Below are positions 57,031 to 64,000 of a DNA stretch of 64,000 nt, in pieces (position 1 is the first letter of the stretch; every line of letters starts with the position of its first letter). The notes beneath the pieces are model-generated. The model searched no databases and was not told where the DNA came from. It saw only the letters and a program-made list of their open reading frames with translations. The stretch covers positions 5,766,001-5,830,000 of the forward strand of contig NC_063068.1 of NCBI RefSeq assembly GCF_022605165.1, read 5' to 3'. Source of the DNA: Purpureocillium takamizusanense. Its lineage: Eukaryota > Ascomycota > Sordariomycetes > Hypocreales > Ophiocordycipitaceae. The position numbers were made by a program, and so were the translations under genes.

Positions 57031-59378
57031 GGTCGGCGACAAGAGGCAGCAGATGCGACGCGCGCAACAAGCTTATCTCTGGAGAAACGGGTGTTGGCTA
57101 GGACGATCGGCGGCGTTCGTGATGGGCGAGGGAGGCGCCGGAGGGGAGCGGGCGCGCGCCAGAGGGGTCAGGCCAAGGAACAGGAGGTAGCGTTGGGCGG
57201 CGGCAAGCAAAGCGACAGGACAAGGAGCGTTCGGTGCTATTCGAGTCGAAGCAGGCAGCTCCACCTTGGCAAGGTCAGTCGGACGGTCTGATATACACGG
57301 AGACGATGGCAAGAGAGGCGCGATGGCAAGCCATGGCAGCGAAGAGGGGGTGTGTGTGTGTGTGTGCGAGACGGAGCTCTGCCTACCTACCTCTAGCGGG
57401 TTGGGAGATCAGGCTGCGGACACGAGGCTGCGGCCGCGCGTACCGCTGAGAAATGCAGGCGAGGCAGAGGAGAGGCAATGACGACGAGGCAGTCAGACGT
57501 CCCCAAGGCCCCCGAGGACAGATGTCGGGGCCAAGGCGGCAATGGGGGTGAATGTGGCAGGCGGGAGGCGACGTTGGAAGTGGAGGGCGGGCAGGACGGG
57601 GAGAAGCTGGGGGTGTGGGATGGAAGTCGATACGTGCTGGGCGAGGCCACATGATTGGCGTCCCGAGGGAAGGGGGGGGGACGGTTTGCCTGGAACGGGT
57701 GTGGCCTGGAGCCGGGTGACCTGGCGGAGAGGTAGCCGTGTCCAGACGCCACCGGGGCTGACGCCGCTGCCAGACAATCGAGAGGTATCCGCTACGGACT
57801 GCCCAGGTACCGATCTTGGGGTGGTAGCCGTGCAGCACGGCTGACCAGTGACGTGCCGGCCCAGCACACTGGCACTTGGTCCACCACTGCACTTGCCGCA
57901 CTTTGTCGTCGTCGTTGCCGTCAGTCGCCGGCGCCGACTCCATCCGCGCAGACCGTCCATCCATCCATCCCTCCCTCCAACTCGCCGTCCTCTCCCCCTC
58001 ACGCCCGCCGGGCAGCCAAGCAGCGTGCTCCTCTCGGCTCAGACGCTTCGTTCGTTGCTGGATGCTAGGACCTACTAGAGGTACGTACTCTGTACTACTT
58101 ACTACTGGCTCTCTTACTAGCACCAAGTCAGGCGGTGCGGCGCGCACACGAGGGTGGTGCGCGCGCGAGAGAGAGGCCCGACGCGGACGGCCCCGCTGCG
58201 GACGGGCGGACGCTTCGCTTCGTCCCTTGTCTGGTGGTGCCGACGGGACGGCAAGAGTCTCGTTCGCTCGTTCCCCGCCTTTTGTGCTGCTCACCGTCTT
58301 CTGGCCCTTTTTTTGCATGCCGGCGGCGCGGGTGAGGGAGGCCACCGGGTCTTGGATGTCTGGGTAAGGGGATCAGCAGCGCGGCGTCGGGTCCGGTTCG
58401 CGCCGTGCATGAACAAGTCGGGTGTTTGAGCGGGAGATGGGCATCCTGGCCTGGCTTCCCTGTCGCGGCAGACGCTCGCAGCCTTGTTCGATGTGCATTG
58501 CATGCCCGAACGGCGGCGGCGGCGGCGGCAGTGACGTGCATGGAGCGTAATGGATGCATGCACCTCGTACATTCTGCATGGCGGGCGACCATACGGGTGC
58601 CCGCGAGGACGACAACGACGACAATGGGAGGGGGGGAGGAGGAGCAGCAGCAGCAGCATGAGGAGAACATGGTGGTGGTGCTAGTAGTGGACCGCAGCAA
58701 ACGATAAGCGTCGTCGACGACCGACGACAAAGACAAACGACCAAGGCAACGCGGCGGGTCCGGCATCGTGCATGGTGCATGGTTCCCGTGGGATGCATCG
58801 CCGTGCCTTACATGACCTCGTGGCCCAGGCTCTGGACGAAAAGGCCAGGAGGACCATGGGCCTCGCATGACCCCCGGACGTGAATGTCCGATTCTGCGAC
58901 GCAGCTCGATGGGAGAGCGCGTCAACGCCGTGGCGCGGTGTCTTACCTCGAGAGTCACGTTCAGCCCACCTCTGCCGGTGGGTGTGCGCGAGCGGGCAGA
59001 GAGCTCTCGCGAACACCACCCTCCAAGGCGATGCTGGAGGGCGGCGATACAAGTCAGGAGACAGCCCCGTAGACCTTTAGACCCAAAAGTGTAGCCCGCC
59101 GGGGCGGGACGATGGCCGTACCGTACCGCACCGCCCGCGCGGGCTATCTCTCACTCTCCCTCTCTCTCTCCACGGGGGCGTTTTGCATGTCCCAAGACTG
59201 ACTGATGCCGTATTTTTAGCTGGAGGCGCGAGGGCAAACGCGTAAGTATAATACAGGCCGATGCCCCCCCATGGCGAGCGGCGGAGGATGGAAAGGCGAA
59301 CGCGTACCGTCCGCTTTGCGTAAACGACCCTAACTACGTACGTTCATACTCCGGCTGCAGCTTTCGCTACAGCTACAG

Positions 59379-59412
59379 CTACTACTACTACTACTACTAC
59401 TCCTACTACTAC
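59379..59412. repeat. (CTA)n trinucleotide repeat
   Basis: A CTA/TAC run with a single interruption, in noncoding DNA. A purer array of the same unit lies at 60409. Confidence 0.85.
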
Positions 59413-59722
59413 CGGACAAAGGTGCCGATACGAAACGCTGCCGCCTTGGAGAACCCGAGGATAGATATCGTCATACTAGCGCGCCTGTCTGCGCACCGGC
59501 AAAAGGTCCTATTTATACCTATTTATAGTGGGACGAGCAGAGAAACCCCGTTTTTTACCTTGCCGTCACTTATCTGCAACTGCCTGCGTGCAGGAGACGC
59601 GACACCGCGGGGGCAAGGATACGAATCGACGACACTGCAGCAGAAGCTTCGTTACCTTGGACCAACGGCAGAACCCACACAGGCCGGACGACGGGAAAGA
59701 CGAAACAGACAAGGGGGGAACT

Positions 59723-59749
59723 AGCAGCAGCAGCAGCAGCAGCAGCAGC
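59723..59749. repeat. (AGC)9 trinucleotide repeat
   Basis: Nine AGC units in noncoding DNA, between the two CTA arrays. Confidence 0.88.
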
Positions 59750-60408
59750 TCGCATCTCGCATCTTGTCGCGTGCGTGCATCTGTGTGTCTGCGGCGTGCG
59801 TCTTGCATCGCGCGCCGGGGCCATCAGACGCTACCTCTTCCGTCTTGGTGCAGCGTCACGTCACCATTCGCGCGCGCGCGCCGACCGACGACCATCGTTG
59901 TCAACTACTACTGCTGCTACTACTAGTACTACATACATACGGACAGTGGTGGCAGTACTTGCTACTACTATTTATTACTCCTACTATTACTACCACCACT
60001 ACTACTGTTTGGCTGTCTGCCTGCCTGCCTGCCTGCCTGCCCTCAGCTCTGGTGGTGGCGACAAACAAAAGCCAACGAAACGAACCCCAAGAGTGGTTCG
60101 CGCACGCCCGCATAAAGCCGACGCTGCACTAGAGAAGCATCCCCATCGTCGCCCCATGCATCATCATCCTTGGGTGTGGAGCGACCTATCACTTTACACC
60201 ATCGACCCAAACACCACCATCTCGAGGTCGAGTCGAGCCCTGGAGCACCGCCGCCCGCGCGCCCGCACGTCGTCAGCCCGCTTATTGTTAGCCCATCGCG
60301 GCGACGAAACCCAGTCGACTATCGATTGGGTGTGTGTGCCTGCCGCCGATCAGAGGCGGTAACCGTGATAGTAGTAGCAGCAGCGTTTGCGCCAGCAGCC
60401 GTGGGCAT

Positions 60409-60441
<33 letters not shown>
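60409..60441. repeat. (CTA)11 trinucleotide repeat
   Basis: Eleven pure CTA units. It would read as poly-Tyr or poly-Ser in open frames, which are therefore artefacts. Confidence 0.9.
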
Positions 60442-60903
60442 GACTTGGCTGTCGAGTAACTTGGCAGTTCGTACCAGAGGTGCTTGTTACTGCTGCTTCC
60501 AAGTTTTGTTTTTTCTTCTTTTTCTTCTCCGCCTTTGGAAATCGCCCCTTGCCGACGAGTCGATAACGGCGAAGACGGACGATTAAGCCACCGCCCAACG
60601 ATAGGGCAAACACCACCGAACAACGACAAAGTCCTATCTTACTTAGCTTGACTCATTTTCGACTTTGGGGGAGGAGGCAGCATCAGAGCATAGCCACCAC
60701 CACCCCCCCCTCTCACCCGTTCTCGGTATCCTTCTTCTCCTCCTCTTCGTCATTCTTGTCCTCTTTTCCTGCCACCGCCGCCGCCTACGCCGCGCGTAAA
60801 ACCAGACGGACGAGAAAGGCTGCCTGCCTGCCTGCCTGCCGCTTCCTCTTTTTTTTTCCCTGGGCGCATTTCCTGCACAACGACGACGTTCTTGTTGCCC
60901 ACA

Positions 60904-60904
<1 letters not shown>

Positions 60905-60943
<39 letters not shown>
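60905..60943. repeat. (CA)n microsatellite
   Basis: A pure CA run of about 39 bp lies in the upstream region of the edge transcription factor gene. A mixed CA/CACG run also occurs at 62604-62637. Confidence 0.9.
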
Positions 60944-60944
<1 letters not shown>

Positions 60945-62917
60945 GGTCAGGTAGCAACATCGCCGTATTGCAGACGGACAAGGCTCGTACCCGCGCCAGC
61001 CTCACCGGCTCTCCCGCCTCCTCTCCATCCACCACCACCACCACCCTTCATCGCCATCGCTCCCCGTCACTCCATTCGCCCATCCGTCCCGCCCGCCCGC
61101 GCGCCCGTCTTTTGATCGACCTCAAGTCTCCTCCCCGTCTCCCGCGCCGGCTCTGCGCCACCGACCAACTAAACTGCAACTGCACATCTGCCGTTCCTTA
61201 AGAAGGGCGACTCCACCCCAGACCTGTCAACCTCGAAGCGCTTCCCGATCGAGAACCTGGTCCGGTCGGTCCCTTGCGCTGGACACACTGCCGCGTGCAT
61301 ACATACCATACCTACCTACAGTACAATTTGTTGTGCCTGCACATCATCATACATACATACATACAAACCCAGAGCCAACCCGCACTGCCGGAGCTGCCTG
61401 CGAACTTCGTCCTCATCGCCCCCCGTCCCTCCCTCCGCATCCGCTTCGGCATCAGAGAGAGCCGCATCGCAATCGTCCTGCCACCGCACGCCCCCCGAGT
61501 TACACGCCGCACAGTCGACGTGGCCCATCCAAGGTCCCTCCTGGTGAGTCCGTCCCGAAGCTTTACACGCCACGCCCGCTGGCTCCCTGCCCTGCCGTGC
61601 TGCCACAGCCAAACGGCGAGCCAACGCAGATGCCTTCTTTTTCCTTGCCTGCCCTCGCCCCCTTTGCGTGCTCGCTCGCTCGTTTTCTTTGGCTTGCCCG
61701 CCTCCTCTGGGGTTACTTGCCTTGCCTTGCCCTGCCCTGCCCTGCACTGCTCTACCCTACTCTGCTCTTCCCTGCGCCTCTCCGCTCTCCTCCCCTCTCC
61801 CCCTTCTCCGGGGCGCGCTCGTGGGGACGGACAAGCAAGGCAGTGACTTCAACCCCGTCGTGTCCCGTCCTCACCCGCGTTCGCAACATCTCCGCATCTC
61901 TCTCACACACACGCTTCTCCCCCTCTTCCCGCCCGTCTGTGGCGCTAGTGGTGCCTCCTGCAACCCTACCTCCCGTCCGCTACCCATCCGCGTCCATCGC
62001 CAGTGGCAGCTCCCCCCCCCCGCCCCCTACCCCTCCCGTCAAGCCAAACCAGCCCGTCCGTCCCCGTCCGTTCGCCCGTCCCCCCAGTGACACACTCTGA
62101 TGCTTGGCTCCAGGCCCCGTCGCCAGTGGAGTTCCAGTGCGCGAGCGCAGGCAAACGGCCAACAACGCCTAGCGGTGCGACAAGCAAGAGACCCAACGCA
62201 CGCACGCACCCACGAGCGGCACCCCCGGGCGCCTCCTCCATACCAAGCTGCGAGTCGGCAGCCGCAGAAGTCCATCTTTGCCCCCGTTTCGACGAGCAAG
62301 CGACTGCGCAGCCAGCCAGCCAGCCCGCCGCCGCGCTCGTCACCGCTTGGACAGTAACAGTGCCGTACCGCTTGCTAGGACCACCAACCTCGCAGCCGGC
62401 CAACCCTGAGGCGCAGGTAGGAGTCGCAAGGCACGTAGGACCCTCTTCATCAGGGCCACCCAGGACCCCCGGCCAAGAAAGTCGCCAACCAGACAGACCG
62501 CAACACCAGCCAAGCCAAGCCCAGCCCAGCCCAGCCCAGCCCTCGCGTCGCCGCCCACCCACCGCCCTGCCGTCTTACACGCCAGCGAGTCAACGGCCAC
62601 ACACACACACGCACACGCACACGCACACACACACACCACGTCCAGGACCGACCGCCGGCCAAACCCCTCCGACGTCGCATTCCTCTCTTGCGCCCGCTCG
62701 CCCAACCAACCTTCTTCCCCTCTGTTCGCCGTGGATTGTTCGCATCCTCGCGCTGCACCAACGACGAGCAACGACGAGCGCCATTTCCACGACGCGCGCA
62801 TCTTCTTGATTTCTTTCGTGATTTTTTTTCGGGTTCTCGGCCGAATCGCCCTTTGATGGATAGGAAGTAGCAGCCGCCAGCGCCTTCCTTTGCACCATCT
62901 GTCCATCAGCCCACGAG

Positions 62918-63134
62918 GTGAGTAATGCCTGCGCCGCCGGCGGCAGGTGGGATCCCGTTAATGCCACCTGCACTTTCCCCAAAACTCCGTCCCCATCACC
63001 CATCTTTCCGTCGCCTCCGACCGCGCCCGCTTTCCAGATCGCATCCATCCATCCATCCACCCATCTCCCTCTTACTTCGCCGCGTTGCGTACCCTCGACG
63101 ACCACCGATGGACTAACCCTGGTGCCTGCTACAG
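62918..63134 (+). other. Likely 5'UTR intron of the edge transcription factor gene
   Basis: The donor GTGAGT at 62918 and the acceptor CTACAG ending at 63134 enclose 217 nt, with a perfect CTAAC branch site about 18 nt before the acceptor. The spliced leader would then run about 190 nt to the ATG at 63324. This rests on splice motifs alone. Confidence 0.55.
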
Positions 63135-63323
63135 ACCACTCCGACCGAGCCTCTTCGCACCCGCCTCGACCTAAGAGCGGCGGATTGCGCCAAGGACTGC
63201 GCGAACCTAAACCTGCGATCAGGCAGAAACCTCCCGCCGCCGCCGACCGCAACTTCCACCGCCACCACCTCGTTGCGAGGCCGCCCCCCGGCAATAGGCG
63301 CTCCAAGAGCCGACTCTGCCGTC

Positions 63324-64000
63324 ATGGCCCAGCACGGGTTCCATCAGTTTGGCAACGCCAACGCGGCCAACATCGACCCCAACGACCTCGCCATGAACAG
63401 TGGCTACCCCCCTTCCTTCTCCAACAATAACAACTTCAACTCCAACTCCGCCAATGCTCCCAATGGCTTCTCGAGCGGCTCCGCCATTTTTGGTGATGAT
63501 GAGCTGCTCGACGGCCTCGCCAGCCCCTCCGACGGCCAAGGGGGTATGCACGGCCAGGGCGGCCAGGACTTCCCCGGCATGAACATGGCTTTCTCCCAGG
63601 GCGCCTTCCAGTCACACAGGGGATCGGGTCTGCAGATTGACCCCAACCATATCAACGGCTTCTCCAACACGCCCGATGGCGACCCGATCCAGAGCCCGTA
63701 CGCGGCCGGCTTCAACGCGCAATTCCGACAGATGCAGGGCAGCCACGCCCTCGGTACCTCGCTTCACTCCCCCCTGTCCTATTCGGGGTCTCCGCTGGCC
63801 GGAGGAGAGATGGCCGATGGCAGCGATCCGAACTTCCTCAATGCCAAGGCGAGAGCCCGCATGTCCGCGCAGCAGATGCAGCGCAAGGCATCCAACAACC
63901 GCAACCCGATGACGCCCAAGACCACCAGCATGCACAGCATCCCTATTGGCTCCCAAGACTCCCCGGGCTTCGGCGCCCAGCCCATGCGCCATTCGGCCAG
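63324..64000 (+). CDS. Probable transcription factor (bHLH-type suspected), N-terminal part, 3' partial
   Basis: From ATG 63324 (GTC context, after a long leader) the frame is open to the window edge, 225 codons, with strong third-position GC as in real exons here. The visible part is a disordered, Asn/Gln/Ser/Gly/Pro-rich segment like a trans-activation region: MAQHGFHQFGNANAANIDPN, an acidic-hydrophobic motif IFGDDELLDGLASP (a possible 9aaTAD-like activation motif), NTPDGDPIQSPY, SLHSPLSYSGSPLAGG, and a basic Ser/Thr-Pro part, QRKASNNRNPMTPKT. Together these recall fungal basic helix-loop-helix factors whose DNA-binding domain lies near the C-terminus, which would be outside the window. The identity is a suggestion from general resemblance. 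Alternatives are another Q/N-rich fungal regulator. The very long pyrimidine-rich leader with a likely intron is common for fungal regulators. Confidence 0.6.
   Translation, partial: MAQHGFHQFGNANAANIDPNDLAMNSGYPPSFSNNNNFNSNSANAPNGFSSGSAIFGDDELLDGLASPSDGQGGMHGQGGQDFPGMNMAFSQGAFQSHRGSGLQIDPNHINGFSNTPDGDPIQSPYAAGFNAQFRQMQGSHALGTSLHSPLSYSGSPLAGGEMADGSDPNFLNAKARARMSAQQMQRKASNNRNPMTPKTTSMHSIPIGSQDSPGFGAQPMRHSA

Larger units (their letters stand above)
57031..63323. other. 6.3 kb gene-free stretch between sft2 and the edge transcription factor
   Basis: The sft2 promoter side (57.0-57.4 kb) has a GT repeat (57348-57365). Frames of 270-320 codons at 57.4-59.0 kb (minus strand) show no domain. From 59.3 to 60.9 kb there are many trinucleotide and dinucleotide repeats. 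From about 61.0 kb the plus strand is pyrimidine-rich with CCGTCC- and CATCC-type words, and is probably the long leader of the gene starting at 63324, including at least one likely 5'UTR intron. Confidence 0.55.

Noticed and set aside
57383..58345. A 320-codon minus-strand frame upstream of sft2
   Set aside because: Arg/Pro/Ser-rich low-complexity product in GC-rich DNA; no domain or splice support.

Overview
This 64 kb window reads as nuclear DNA of a filamentous ascomycete, most likely a Sordariomycete and perhaps Hypocreales. Coding exons are GC-rich in the third position. Most introns are short (about 50-110 nt) with GTRNGT donors, CTRAY branch sites and YAG acceptors. The gene set is fungal: a FlbC-type conidiation factor, a fungal acetate kinase, a DUF3824 protein and a GPI-type wall protein. 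I see no bacterial operon, CRISPR array, rRNA, credible tRNA or intact transposon.

Layout. 1-1.9 kb: 3' part of a glutathione S-transferase gene with a long basic N-terminal extension (+). 6.0-6.5 kb: small single-pass membrane protein (+), convergent with a five-exon PHS-family MFS phosphate-type transporter (-, 6.7-8.8 kb). 12.2-13.7 kb: four-exon protein of unknown function (+). 14.1-15.4 kb: acetate kinase (+). 20.3-21.2 kb: FlbC-like C2H2 factor (-). After a 10 kb stretch with no gene I can support come two divergent core splicing genes, prp31 (-, 31.3-33.2 kb) and clf1 (+, 33.6-35.6 kb), about 370 bp apart. 37.8-40.0 kb: DUF3824 protein with RS-like low complexity (-). 43.9-44.8 kb: Ser/Thr-rich, probably GPI-anchored secreted protein (+). 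46.5-49.0 kb: La-motif RNA-binding protein (-). 55.9-57.0 kb: Golgi protein Sft2 (-). 63.3 kb to the edge: N-terminal part of a probable transcription factor (+), behind a CT-rich leader with a likely 5'UTR intron.

Only 12 genes or gene fragments are supported, so the window is sparse for this class. The gaps of 2-10 kb hold poly-C/poly-G runs, di-, tri- and tetranucleotide repeats, and clusters of short GTAC-centred palindromes. Many long reading frames in the gaps are open mainly because the DNA is GC-rich.

The genes do not form one pathway or a metabolic cluster. The functional links I can support are the head-to-head pair prp31/clf1 (tri-snRNP and Prp19-complex splicing factors) and two likely regulators, FlbC-like and the edge factor, each with a very long upstream region. 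Exon coordinates come from reading splice motifs and checking reading phase; no transcript data were used.
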